A stretch of DNA of 64,000 bases from Zoroaster sp. YZ-2022 (lineage: Eukaryota; Echinodermata; Asteroidea; Forcipulatida; Zoroasteridae). Of this stretch, positions 12,214-24,707 are shown one piece after another; position 1 is the first letter of the stretch, and each line of letters begins with the position of its first letter. The stretch lies in contig CM055830.1 of assembly GCA_029582265.1 (NCBI GenBank), positions 23,420,163 through 23,484,162 of the forward strand. The letters run 5' to 3'. The translations under genes were made by a program, and so were the position numbers. A model generated the notes under the pieces. That model worked only from the letters and a program-made list of their open reading frames with translations, was not told where the DNA came from and did not search any database.

Positions 12214-14100
12214 TATTTGCATGGGGGTATAGATTTCATAAGAAAGTTATTATTATTCACTTTAGATTTAGTAGGATTTCCCGGCTATTTTTTTAAAAGA
12301 TTTTCATTCAAATTTACCAGCTATCATTCATTCTATTTCATCCACAATAAATTTCACACAAAACCAATTTTTTTTAACAAAACCAAGTCATTTGCCATTC
12401 AATTTTAAAGTTTTGTCACCCTCATTTAGTCACCAGGTCAAGAACACAAAGCTGTTGCTGAATGGCAGGCATTCAAATTCGTCTTACATAAATTAGAAGA
12501 ATTTGATTTCACAATTATGTAGACTAGACAAAATTGAATACTCCGGGACAAAAACAGTGTTTGAATTTACTTGCCATTGTTTGAATTTACTTGATGAAAT
12601 TAACAGCCAATTTATTTGTTAAAGTTAACTGTTGATATTGTCTGACAAAAGATGAAATAAACATTTGAAGTGCACTAAACCAATGTTGATGGACAAGTTC
12701 GAATTTGTTCTGTGATTTCTGTCATCAGTAAGATTCATTTAAAGGGAAAAAATAAATGTATACAGGTTTACCACAGGAGCGTACCGCGCAGGTACCAGAC
12801 ACCACAGGAACATTACCGCAGGTACCTAATGGGTTATTGCATGTACCCATTCATTTCAACAGGCCAGTGTACTAGAATCGTATTTTGTAAGAATTGTAAC
12901 TGGACCTAATTGTAAGTGGAAAATAATTTTCATAGGCAACAAAATATTGCATATTTTATTCTTTGTAACTTTATTTATGTTTTTCACTATGCATGATATT
13001 GTTTTACCTCTTTTGGGTACTCAGAATTTTCTTGAAATGTTTTGACTTTTTAAAAGATATTGTTAGTATCAGTATCACAAAAACTTGCCCTCCATTGACT
13101 TTGTACACATCATCTATGCAAGGAACTTGTTTTTTAATGCGTGGCCATGTGACGCAGAGTACCAATGATTTAGTACCAAGCCTGTACAGCAGTACAGGAT
13201 AAGGCTTGTATGATGCATGTTACCAGCTAAATAATTGTTTATTCAGTGCACATGTTTGAAAATGTTATATTGGCTTGTATTTGTAACAATTTTGTCAATT
13301 TAAGTATTGAAATATAGCCCACTAGTGATTATAGTTACTGTAGATTAATAGAATAGAATCAGATGGAGTTATGCTGCCATGAATTTGCTCTGTAGTCTGA
13401 CATAACTGCACTAATTAAGTGACTAGTTACGTTACCTGATGATGGTACTATAGGTATTGTACTACTATTGTATTATCATGTACATGTAGTGTACAATACA
13501 CACAGTTTACATTCATGATGGTAGGCCGCATAACGTTAGAACCATGATGGACAAGACATGAACAGGAAGAAAGGTAAGAATTCCATATATACTCAAGCCT
13601 GAGAACCTGATGTGCACATTTTGTCGCAGTTTTCACGAATTGATGCGACTGCTCAAATATTAAATTGATTTTAAAATTAATTTTACTTTTTTTAATTATC
13701 AAAGTTTAGAAGGTACTTACTGATACCTTTCTTTCTGCCAAATTTCAAGTCTTGAAACACCTACATTACGTTGGTTAGAACTGTGTCTCCTACATTGTTG
13801 GATATGTTTGATATGAGAATATGGCAATAGTAACATAACAAAATATCTGTCTTTGTTTACTTTAGAGTGATTCATGGATCGTCTCATCCAGATGAGAGCT
13901 AATGAGGAAGTGAAAACTCCGTTGAGGCTGTGAAGTTTAAGAAGTACATGTATATTTCAGAAAAAATACAAGACATTAATAGACTAATAAGGAAACAGAT
14001 AAATTAGTAAAATTGAGTTTGTCATTGGTGATTCGGATGAAACTTTCTCTAACAATGAAAATTTTTGATTGACCAGTCGATATTAATAATGTCCGCTATT
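12214..14100. other. Unassigned centre of the 5-kb element
   Basis: AT-rich sequence without a long open frame. A small isolated piece of CCACAGG-type repeat sits at about 12765-12830. Nothing else is recognised. Confidence 0.4.
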
Positions 14101-14159
14101 TTCTCTCTACAGACCAAAAACCTATTTCTTGTATTGTCTATCATACTACAATAGAGGGA

Positions 14160-14325
14160 ATTTTGAAGGGATAACAATGTTAATTATAAACATGTGGAAA
14201 AGGCAAACACCTACATGTAAATGTGCTACTGTGCCAGTGACATCGCTGATTATATTTGGTAGAAATTTTATCTAGATCCATTTAGGTGCTTGCCTTTTCC
14301 ACATGTTTATAATTAATAACTTTAC
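14160..14325. repeat. Inverted repeat around AAACATGTGGAAAAGGCAAA
   Basis: AATTATAAACATGTGGAAAA near 14180 is mirrored by TTTTCCACATGTTTATAATT near 14296-14316, with arms of about 25-30 bp and a spacer of roughly 90 bp. The right arm is also the start of the approximately 225-bp direct repeats that follow. Confidence 0.75.
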
Positions 14326-15090
14326 ACTGTTAATTAAGAAGATTCTGGGAGCTTGGTGTGTTTGTGATTTACAAAATTTCAATCCCTTCAAAAGCTATGG
14401 TGTGATAGAAAATACCAAAAATAGGTTCTTTGGTGACTTTAATTAGTAAGTAAGACTAATTGCGGTGACACCATGTGGAATCTCATTTGAGTAGTAATTA
14501 GTTCTGAAAAGAACTGGAGGGACAACTCGATGTTTCGATCAGTATGCTCTGATCGTCCTCAGGAGAATGCCGGACTCTGGAAAATGTTGCTGCTTAAGTA
14601 GACTGCTGGAGGATCATCCCATGAATTAATTACTTTAATTAGTGCTTGCCATTTCCACATGTTTGTGATTAATGACTTTAAATTGCCAGTGCCCAGTGAC
14701 TTCGCTGATTATATTTGGCAGAAATGTTATCTATCCAATTAGGTGCTTGCTTTTTCAACATTTATGATTAAAAACTTTACATTGTTACTAAGATGATGAA
14801 AGTGTCTGAAAGACTTTGCTTCCTTTATAAAAAGCCTGGTGCTTTTGTGATTAACAAAATTTAAATTAAATAGGTTCTTTGGTTACTTTAATTAGTGCTT
14901 ACCTATTCTACAATTTATGATTAATGACTTTACATTTTACTTAAGATGGTTAAGGTGTCTGAAAGACAATTTTGCTTCCTTTAAAGAAGCTTGGTGAGTT
15001 TGTGATTAACAAATTTTTCATCCTTTTAAAACTTATTGTCTGATAGAAAATACAATAAATATGTTATTTGGTGACTTTATTTAGTTTTTG
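14270..15090 (+). repeat. About 225-bp direct repeats, 3-4 diverged copies
   Basis: Recurring landmarks are GTGCTTGCCTTTTCCACATG, GTGTCTGAAAGAC, TTTGTGATTAACAAA, TGATAGAAAATAC and GGTTCTTTGGTGACTTTAAT. The first copy is interrupted by the dispersed repeat at 14446-14616. Confidence 0.7.
14446..14616 (+). mobile_element. Dispersed 170-bp repeat, copy 1
   Basis: Shares long stretches with 35347-35520, including TTAGTTCTGAAAAGAACTGG, GTTTCGATCAGTATGCTCTG and TGCTGCTTAAGTAG. The segment ATCAGTATGCTCTGAT folds into a short hairpin next to GTTTCG. In both places it interrupts another repeat, so it behaves as an inserted element. Its class is not known to me. Confidence 0.75.
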
Positions 15091-15700
15091 CAAAGGTCAT
15101 ATCATTAATTAACTTGAATTTAATTTATTAAGTTGAAAAGAAATGTTATAACAAAACCGCAATATAAGCTGCAATATTCACAGTATTATGGAATTTAGAT
15201 CCATCCAGTTATTGCCATTGCTCAACTTCCTAATGAGATGGTTTTCACCAATAAAGCTTTTAATTTACATGCATATGGATTGAAGTCCAGTTGTTGAATG
15301 ATGCCATTGTAAAACATTTTTAAATGGTTAAAACTCTTCAGTGACTATTAAAACATATATTAAAGAGATGCTACATCTTTGGTAAGTGTTTGGTTAATGC
15401 ATCCATAATTTATAAGAGTAGAGATGTGTGTATAATAACAAATAACTTGTGAGAATTTCAGCTAGTTTTGTTGGGCTGTTTACGAGAAAAAAATAGTGTA
15501 AATTGCATTCAGCCTTTTTGTGTACACATTGTAATGGTTAAAAATTATCACGCGCATGATAATTTTTGAAATCACAGTTCTTTGCCTATTTTCAAAAAAA
15601 AAAAGCACAATACTTCAGACGGTATCTTCACAGGATATTTTGTTATTTATACTTTTTTTAAATATGTATTACATGTGTTGTATTCTGAATTTTCTCCTGG
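15091..15700. other. Unassigned sequence
   Basis: AT-rich, no recognisable coding region; open frames of about 60 codons without motifs. Confidence 0.4.
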
Positions 15701-15704
15701 GCAT

Positions 15705-16332
15705 CACAGAAACATTACCACAAGTTACATGCCTGTGGTAAATTGCCTATGGTACCTGTGGTAATGTTCCTGTGGTAACGTGTCTGTGGTACCACAGGAA
15801 TGTTACCACAGACACGTTACCACAGGAACATTACCACAGGTACCATAGGCATGTTACATTACAGGCTCGTTACCACAGGAACATTACCACAGGTACCATA
15901 GGGCATGTTACACAGGCTCGTTACCACAGGAACATTACCACAGGCATGTAACTTGTGGTAATGTTCCTGTGGTACCTGTGGTAATGTTCCTGTGGTAATG
16001 TTCCTGTGGTACCTGTGGTAATGTTCCTGTGGTAATGTTCCTGTGGTACCTGTGGTAATGTTCCTGTGGTAATGTTCCTGTGGTACCTGTGGTAAATGTT
16101 CCTGTGGTAATTTTTCTGTGGTAACAATCCTGTGGTAATGTTCCTGGTAATTTTTCTGTGGTAACAATCCTGTGGTAATGTTCCTGTGGTAATTTTTCTG
16201 TGGTAATGTTCCTGTGGTAATGTTCCTGTGGTAACGTGCCTGTGGTAATGTCCCAAAAAACCACAGGACAATTCCTGTGGTAATGTCCTGTGGTATTTTT
16301 TGTGGTAATACCACAGGACATTTTTGTAAGGG
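15705..16332 (-). repeat. Right arm: CCTGTGGTAATGTT repeats
   Basis: Dense degenerate repeats of CCTGTGGTAATGTTCCTGTG and related strings, ending with the inverted copy of the 11336 terminus. The repeat composition is shared with the left arm, but the unit is much shorter. Confidence 0.9.
15745..15851. repeat. Near-perfect 107-bp palindrome
   Basis: Outer sequence GCCTATGGTACC is mirrored by GGTACCATAGGC. The arms continue inward for about 40 bp through CCTGTGGTAATGTTCCTGTG and its complement, leaving a central segment of roughly 15-25 bases. It lies within the CCACAGG-rich right arm. Confidence 0.85.
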
Positions 16333-19300
16333 CAAGTACACTGGATAAGTACAGATACACACGTACAAGTACACTGGATAAGTACAGATACACACGTACA
16401 AGTGCACTGGATAAGTACAGATACACACGTACAAGTACACTGGATAAGTACAGATACACATGTACAAGTACAGATACATGTACAAGTACACTGGATAAGT
16501 ACAGATACACACGTACAAGTACACTGGATAAGTACAGATACACATGTACAAGTACAGATACATGTACAAGTACACTGGATAAGTACAGATACACATGTAC
16601 AAGCACACTGGATAAGTACAGATACACATGTACAAGTACAGATACATGTACAAGTACACTGGATAAGTACAGATACATGTACAAGTACACTGGATAAGTA
16701 CAGATACACATGTACAAGCACACTGGATAAGTACAGATACACATGTACAAGTACACTGGATAAGTACAGATACACATGTACAAGTACACTGGATAAGTAC
16801 AGATACACATGTACAAGTACACTGGATAAGTACAGATACACATGTACAAGCACACTGGATAAGTACAGATACACATGTACAAGTACACTGGATAAGTACA
16901 GATACACATGTACAAGTACACTGGATAAGTACAGATACACATGTACAAGTACACTGGATAAGTACAGATACACATGTACAAGTACACTGGATAAGTACAG
17001 ACACATGTACAAGTGCACTGGATAAGTACAGATACACATGTACAAGTACACTGGATAAGTACAGATACACATGTACAAGTACACTGGATAAGTACAGATA
17101 CACATGTACAAGTACACTGGATAAGTACAGATACACATGTACAAGTACACTGGATAAGTACAGATACACATGTACAAGTACACCGGATAAGTACAGATAT
17201 ATGTACAAGTACACTGGATAAGTACAGATACACAGGTACAAGTACACTGGATAAGTACAGATACACACGTACAAGTACACTGGATAAGTACAGATACACA
17301 CGTACAAGTACACTGGATAAGTACAGATACACACGTACAAGTACACTGGATAAGTACAGATACACACGTACAAGCACACTGGATAAGTACAGATACACAT
17401 GTACAAGCACACTGGATAAGTACAGATACATGTACAAGTACACTGGATAATCGATACACATGTACAAGTACAGATACATGTACAAGTACACTGGATAAGT
17501 ACAGATACACATGTACAAGTACACTGGATAAGTACAGATACACACGTACAAGTACACTGGATAAGTACAGATACACACGTACAAGTACACTGGATAAGTA
17601 CAGATACACACGTACAAGTGCACTGGATAAGTACAGATACACACGTACAAGTACACTGGATAAGTACAGATACATGTACAAGTACACTGGATAAGTACAG
17701 ATACACATGTACAAGCACACTGGATAAGTACAGATACACATGTACAAGTACAGATACATGTACAAGTACACTGGATAAGTACAGATACACATGTACAAGT
17801 ACACTGGATAAGTACAGATACACACGTACAAGTACACTGGATAAGTACAGATACACATGTACAAGCACACTGGATAAGTACAGATACACATGTACAAGTA
17901 CAGATACATGTACAAGTACACTGGATAAGTACAGATACACACGTACAAGTACACTGGATAAGTACAGATACACATGTACAAGTACACTGGATAAGTACAG
18001 ATACACATGTACAAGTGCACTGGATAAGTACAGATACACATGTACAAGTACACCGGATAAGTACAGATACACATGTACAAGTACACTGGATAAGTACAGA
18101 TACACATGTACAAGTACACTGGATAAGTACAGATACACATGTACAAGTACACTGGATAAGTACAGATACACATGTACAAGTGCACTGGATAAGTACAGAT
18201 ACACATGTACAAGTACACTGGATAAGTACAGATACACATGTACAAGTACACTGGATAAGTACAGATACACATGTACAAGTACACTGGATAAGTACAGATA
18301 CACATGTACAAGTACACCGGATAAGTACAGATACACATGTACAAGTACACTGGATAAGTACAGATACACAGGTACAAGTACACTGGATAAGTACAGATAC
18401 ACACGTACAAGTACACTGGATAAGTACAGATACACACGTACAAGTACACTGGATAAGTACAGATACACACGTACAAGCACACTGGATAAGTACAGATACA
18501 CATGTACAAGCACACTGGATAAGTACAGATACACATGTACAAGTACAGATACATGTACAAGTACACTGGATAAGTACAGATACACATGTACAAGTACAGA
18601 TACATGTACAAGTACACTGGATAAGTACAGATACACATGTACAAGTACACTGGATAAGTACAGATACACACGTACAAGTACACTGGATAAGTACAGATAC
18701 ACACGTACAAGTACACTGGATAAGTACAGATACACACGTACAAGTGCACTGGATAAGTACAGATACACACGTACAAGTACACTGGATAAGTACAGATACA
18801 CATGTACAAGCACACTGGATAAGTACAGATACACATGTACAAGTACAGATACATGTACAAGTACACTGGATAAGTACAGATACACACGTACAAGTACACT
18901 GGATAAGTACAGATACACATGTACAAGTACAGATACATGTACAAGTACACTGGATAAGTACAGATACATGTACAAGTACACTGGATAAGTACAGATACAC
19001 ATGTACAAGTACAGATACATGTACAAGTACACTGGATAAGTACAGATACACATGTACAAGCACACTGGATAAGTACAGATACACATGTACAAGTACAGAT
19101 ACATGTACAAGTACACTGGATAAGTACAGATACACATGTACAAGTACACTGGATAAGTACAGATACACACGTACAAGTACACTGGATAAGTACAGATACA
19201 CATGTACAAGCACACTGGATAAGTACAGATACACATGTACAAGTACAGATACATGTACAAGTACACTGGATAAGTACAGATACACACGTACAAGTACACT

Positions 19301-21380
19301 GGATAAGTACAGATACACATGTACAAGTACACTGGATAAGTACAGATACACATGTACAAGTACAGATACATGTACAAGCACACTGGATAAGTACAGATAC
19401 ACATGTACAAGTACAGATACATGTACAAGTGCACTGGATAAGTACAGATACACATGTACAAGTACACTGGATAAGTACAGATACACATGTACAAGCACAC
19501 TGGATAAGTACAGATACACATGTACAAGTACACTGGATAAGTACAGATACACATGTACAAGTACACTGGATAAGTACAGACACACATGTACAAGTACACT
19601 GGATCAGTACAGATACACATGTACATGTACACTGGATAAGTACAGATACACATGTACAAGCACACTGGATAAGTACAGATACACATGTACAAGCACACTG
19701 GATAAGTACAGATACACATGTACAAGTACACTGGATAAGTACAGATACACATGTACAAGTACACTGGATAAATACAGATACACATGTACAAGTACACTGG
19801 ATAAGTACAGATACACATGTACACTGGATAAGTACAGATACACATGTACAAGTACACTGGATAAGTACAGATACACATGTACACTGGATAAGTACAGATA
19901 CACATGTACAAGTACACTGGATAAGTACAGATACACATGTACAAGTGCACTGGATAAGTACAGATACACATGTACAAGTGCACTGGATAAGTACAGATAC
20001 ACATGTACAAGTGCACTGGATATAAGTACAGATACACATGTACAAGCGCACTGGATAAGTACAGATACACATGTACAAGCGCACTGGATAAGTACAGATA
20101 CACATGTACAAGCGCACTGGATAAGTACAGATACACATGTACAAGCGCACTGGATAAGTACAGATACACATGTACAAGCGCACTGGATAAGTACAGATAC
20201 ACATGTACAAGTGCACTGGATAAGTACAGATACACATGTACATGTACACTGGATAAGTACAGATACACATGTACAAGTACACTGGATAAGTACAGATACA
20301 CATGTACAAGTACACTGGATAAGTACAGATACACATGTACAAGTACACTGGATAAGTACAGATACACATGTACAAGCACACTGGATAAGTACAGATACAC
20401 ATGTACAAGCACACTGGATAAGTACAGATACACATGTACAAGTACACTGGATAAGTACAGATACACATGTACAAGTACACTGGATAAGTACAGATACACA
20501 TGTACAAGTACACACACATGTACAAGCACACTGGATAAGTACAGATACACATGTACAAGTACACTGGATAAGTACAGATACACATGTACAAGCACACTGG
20601 ATAAGTACAGATACACATGTACAAGCACACTGGATAAGTACAGATACACATGTACAAGTACACTGGATAAGTACAGATACACATGTACAAGTACACTGGA
20701 TAAGTACAGATACACATGTACAAGCACACTGGATAAGTACAGATACACATGTACAAGCACACTGGATAAGTACAGATACACATGTACAAGTACACTGGAT
20801 AAAGTACAGATACACATGTACAAGTACACTGGATAAGTACAGATACACATGTACAAGTACACTGGATATAAGTACAGATACACATGTACAAGTACACTGG
20901 ATAAGTACAGATACACATGTACAAGTACACTGGATAAGTACAGATACACATGTACAAGCACACTGGATAAGTACAGATACACATGTACAAGCACACTGGA
21001 TAAGTACAGATACACATGTACAAGTACACTGGATAAGTACAGATACACATGTACAAGTACACTGGATAAGTACAGATACACATGTACAAGTACAGATACA
21101 CACGTACAAGTACACTGGATAAGTACAGATACACATGTACACTGGATAAGTACAGATACAGATACATGTACAAGTACACTGGATAAGTACAGATACACAT
21201 GTACAAGTACACTGGATAAGTACAGATACACATGTACAAGTACACTGGATAAGTACAGATACACATGTACAAGTACACTGGATAAGTACAGATACACATG
21301 TACAAGTACACTGGATAAGTACAGATACACATGTACAAGTACACTGGATAAGTACAGATACACATGTACAAGTACACTAA
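16333..21380 (+). repeat. Main 33-bp satellite array (about 5 kb, near 150 unit equivalents)
   Basis: Tandem 33-bp units, core CACTGGATAAGTACAGATAC followed by ACATGTACAAGTA or ACACGTACAAGTA. An 18-bp short unit lacking CACTGGATAAG is interspersed in the first half. Variants recur in blocks: the rare ACAGGTAC variant at about 17233 and 18370 is followed by the same run of ACACGTAC units, suggesting an internal duplication with about 1.14-kb spacing. The apparent proteins of over 1800 residues on the minus strand are periodic translations of the satellite. Confidence 0.97.
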
Positions 21381-21384
21381 TTAA

Positions 21385-21565
21385 CCAGTTCGCTTCGGAG
21401 CAGTGCCGTGTATACACGCATTTTTTTTTTGAACCGGGGATCAGAGAGCGTCTAAACACTCATTCCGATTTTTGTGTGTGTTACCGGGAGACTTGTCAAC
21501 ACGCCACACTGAAAATAAACCTGCACGGGGGACCGGAAAAAAAATATATTCCCGACGTGAACTGG
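21385..21565. mobile_element. 181-bp MITE flanked by TTAA
   Basis: The left end CCAGTTCGCTTCGG is mirrored at the right by CCGACGTGAACTGG (two mismatches in 14). Both ends are flanked by TTAA (21381-21384 and 21566-21569), the target duplication typical of piggyBac-type elements. It marks the right edge of the satellite array. Confidence 0.6.
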
Positions 21566-21616
21566 TTAATTAACCCTGCGGCTCGTTTGATATTCATTTA
21601 TACGCGGCCTCAGCAC

Positions 21617-22364
21617 CTATACTACACCGTGTAGTAGGTTGTAAATCGTTAATTACATGGGTAAATGAACTGATTTTCCCAATTTTATTAATTTTATCTT
21701 GTTTCAGAGGGTCTAGAGATGTTTTCTATCAAAAAATAAATTTTTGTATATTTTATGTTTTTCTTAGAAAGATAATTACTAATTAATACTAAAAATCTCA
21801 TTTTCCCCAAAACCAAAAAAAAAACTCATTTTAAACACAAAACCTGTACTTTTTACTCAATAGTAGTCCAGTCTACTATATACATGCTGCAATATATACA
21901 AACCCATTGCCCATTCATAAAAGCCACCTGCTATGATCGATCACTCAGATACCGCCATCCGACCCCCCCAAATTGCCATCCCCAATATCAGCCACACCCC
22001 CGCCCCCAACATAGACGTATTTTATTGGTCGAAATACATCAGGCCTGTCAAATGCCATCACAGAGCCATTTGATATGTCTCCCAGACCGCTGCAGGCATG
22101 TTATCTGATGGTAATCAGCCGGTGTGTTTATGACCTTGGTGACCCCCAAGGCTAAGGCAGTTTGTACACAAATCCCATAGGGACCACTCAGGAATGGCAC
22201 TTGCGGCTGGCTTAAAGGGGTGAACAAATTTTCCCAGTACTTTAAGCTTCTAACACAGTATGTCTAATGGGGATCCAAAGGAACTTACGAAGGATTAAAA
22301 ATTTTCTCCCGTTAATTAATGAATAATTACAGAAAGTTCGTTGACCTACTACACCGTGTAGTGG
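21617..22364. mobile_element. Possible 750-bp inverted-repeat element
   Basis: ACTACACCGTGTAGTAGGT at the left is matched in inverted orientation by ACCTACTACACCGTGTAG at about 22346-22363. The terminus is itself palindromic (CTACACCGTGTAG, one mismatch), so the pairing may be partly fortuitous. No target duplication was identified. Confidence 0.35.
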
Positions 22365-22551
22365 TGCTGTTCGCGCGCAAATAAACCGCGAATGCCCAAC
22401 AATATATTTATGACACACAGCAAATAATTTGTGCAAGTTGAAAATGTGTTAAATTTTTTCACAAATAAGAAGGTTCTGACATCACAATTTGCATCAAGTA
22501 CTGGCCCTTCATATGTCGTTTTGTTTTGTTTTGGATTGGTGAATACATTGT

Positions 22552-22908
22552 CACTATGAATAACTTTACCCTGAAAATGCCCTGAAAATCTGTTTTACCA
22601 TGAAATAAATAGTTCACAGCAATTTCATGACGACACCGTGAAAACGCCATGAAATACTCTTGGGATTCCTTCGCCGTGAAATCGTCGTGAAAACACCATG
22701 AACTCCTTGTGGCAGTTTTGGGGCAGCTCATTAATTCTCGAGAGCTCCATGAATTCGCCCTGAAATCACTGTAAACATTATTGCCAATATCTGAGAGAAA
22801 GAGCCACCATGAAATTGCTGTGAACTGTTACGGTGAACTGTTATTTCACGGCAAAACAGATTTTCAGGGCATTTTCAGGGCATTTTCAGGGTAAAGAAAT
22901 TCATAGTG
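22552..22908. mobile_element. 357-bp CACTA-ended MITE
   Basis: Begins CACTATGAAT and ends ATTCATAGTG. The arms continue with TACCCTGAAAATGCCCTGAA and its complement for about 55 bp. Flanking bases are TGT on both sides, consistent with a 3-bp target duplication. The terminal nonamer CACTATGAA matches the ends at 3056 and 11030, so these may be related non-autonomous elements. The interior is rich in CCATGAAAT/CCGTGAAAT motifs. Confidence 0.7.
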
Positions 22909-22911
22909 TGT

Positions 22912-23290
22912 AACCTTAATACCAAAACAGATACATCTCTCTGATGACAAAACTATCATTAATTGAGCAGTGTGAATGACATGGATGTGATTTGACAAAA
23001 GTACAAAAATCCTGAAAAATGGGCAGTGGGCCTCCCTTTGGTCTAGAGGACAAAGCCCCCTGAACCTCCTGGATGTTTAATTTTGGAGGATTTACAGACT
23101 CTCCACATCACCACAAACAAGAAACTAGAGGTTTGGACACAATACAGGCTACTTCTTTCTTTCCTTGGTGGCTACTTCTTTCTTTCGTTGGTGGCTACTT
23201 CTCCTCTTTCAAAAAATTTTTTGAGGCAAAGGGAGATTTGTCAAAAGTCCTGAAATCAGGAAAAATCCTGAGAAATCACAGGCCTGGAAT
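22912..23290. other. Unassigned spacer
   Basis: No gene recognised. The open frame that begins at 23073 continues into the 57-bp array and is kept open only by that array. GGTGGCTACTTCTTTCTTTC occurs as a short tandem duplication at about 23140-23205. Confidence 0.4.
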
Positions 23291-23295
23291 GGGTT

Positions 23296-24365
23296 TTCAG
23301 CATACACAATGCATACACATAAGTACAATACACCAATCCATATTTGGCATTCAGCATACACAATGCATACACATAATTAGTACAATACACCAATCCATAT
23401 TTGGCATTCAGCATACGCAATGCATACACATAATTACTACAATACACCAATCCATATTTAGCATTCAGCATACACAATGCATACACATAATTAGTACAAT
23501 ACACCAATCCATATTTGGCATTCAGCATACACAATGCATACACATAATTAGTACAATACACCAATCCATATTTGGCATTCAGCATACACAATGCATACAC
23601 ATAATTACTACAATACACCAATCCATATTTGGCATTCAGCATACGCAATGCATACACATAATTACTACAATACACCAATCCATTCAGCATACACAATGCA
23701 TACACATAATTACTACAATACACCAATCCATATTTGGCATTCAGCATACGCAATGCATACACATAATTACTACAATACACCAATCCATATTTAGCATTCA
23801 GCATACGCAATGTATACACATAATTAGTACAATACACCAATCCATATTTGGCATTCAGCATACGCAATGCATACACATAATTACTACAATACACCAATCC
23901 ATATTTAGCATTCAGCATACGCAATGCATACACATAATTAGTACAATACACCAATCCATATTTGGCATTCAGCATACGCAATGCATACACATAATTAGTA
24001 CAATACACCAATCCATATTTGGCATTCAGCATACGCAATGCATACACATAATTACTACAACACACCAATCCATATTTGGCATTCAGCATACACAATGCAT
24101 ACACATAATTACTACAATACACCAATCCATATTTGGCATTCAGCATACACAATGCATACACATAATTAGTACAATACACCAATCCATATTTGGCATTCAG
24201 CATACACAATGCATACACATAATTACTACAATACACCAATCCATATTTGGCATTCAGCATACGCAATGCATACACATAATTACTACAATACACCAATCCA
24301 TATTTGGCATTCAGCATACGCAATGCATACACATAAGTACAATACACCAATCCATATTTGGCAAT
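23296..24365 (+). repeat. 57-bp tandem array, 19 copies
   Basis: Unit CATTCAGCATACACAATGCA followed by TACACATAATTAGTACAATA and CACCAATCCATATTTGG. Copies differ mostly at ACACAATG/ACGCAATG, AGTAC/ACTAC and TTTGG/TTTAG. Since 57 is 19 codons, long open frames appear on both strands (485 and 371 residues). Their peptides are purely periodic, without signal peptide or domain, so a coding role is unlikely. Confidence 0.93.
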
Positions 24366-24522
24366 AGACACCTTTTTTCAGGACTAGTAAAAAATGAGAA
24401 GAATTTTGACATAACTAGTCCTGTGGGCTACAATAAAATTCAAGTTAATTTCGACCCCTTTAATCTGTGCTGTTTAATTGACAGGCCAGATGATTGTATT
24501 ACAAGTCTCCAACACAATTTAC

Positions 24523-24636
24523 CTGTTTGACAGTTGGTATCTGTGTAACCTTGAATACAGCTACAAGAATAATGAGTCCTGAAATTATTACACAGCCCTC
24601 CGTTCTGACATGGTGAGCTAGCGCACTGGTCAAGAG
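24523..24636 (-). CDS. EGF-like domain exon (most 3' one seen)
   Basis: A 114-bp exon between a CAG acceptor (+ strand side 24637) and a GTAAAT donor. It is phase 1 at both borders and encodes one EGF-like domain with six cysteines, including the run CASSPCQNGGLC and a C-terminal GYTDTNC. Phase 1-1 single-domain exons are the usual architecture of tandem EGF proteins such as Notch, fibropellins and related extracellular proteins. No further downstream exon was recognised to the left, so the end of the gene is unknown. Confidence 0.88.
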
Positions 24637-24707
24637 CTGTCAGAAAAGAAACAATGAATATTTACTGCATTATGTTCAGCATTGGTAATGTGGACAAAAC
24701 TGCTTTA

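Larger units (their letters stand above)
11336..16332. mobile_element. Candidate 5-kb element with CCCTTAC terminal inverted repeats inside the satellite
   Basis: The left end CCCTTACGAAAATGTCCTGT is mirrored by the right end, ACAGGACATTTTTGTAAGGG at 16313-16332, with one mismatch in 20. The same satellite lies on both sides in the same orientation: left flank ends ATGTACA, right flank begins CAAGTAC. Joining the flanks recreates a normal satellite unit with a shared CA, as expected for insertion with a 2-bp duplication. Both arms are built of CCACAGG/CCTGTGG palindromic repeats. The middle has no long open frame, so no transposase is seen and the superfamily is not assigned. Confidence 0.5.

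Noticed and set aside
16333..21380. CRISPR array
   Set aside because: Units are contiguous without unique spacers, and the context is eukaryotic with no cas genes.
15859..21459. Minus-strand open frames of 1866, 1818 and 1216 residues
   Set aside because: They are translations of the 33-bp satellite in several frames at once; 33 is a multiple of three and the unit lacks stops. No domain or unique segment of length is present.
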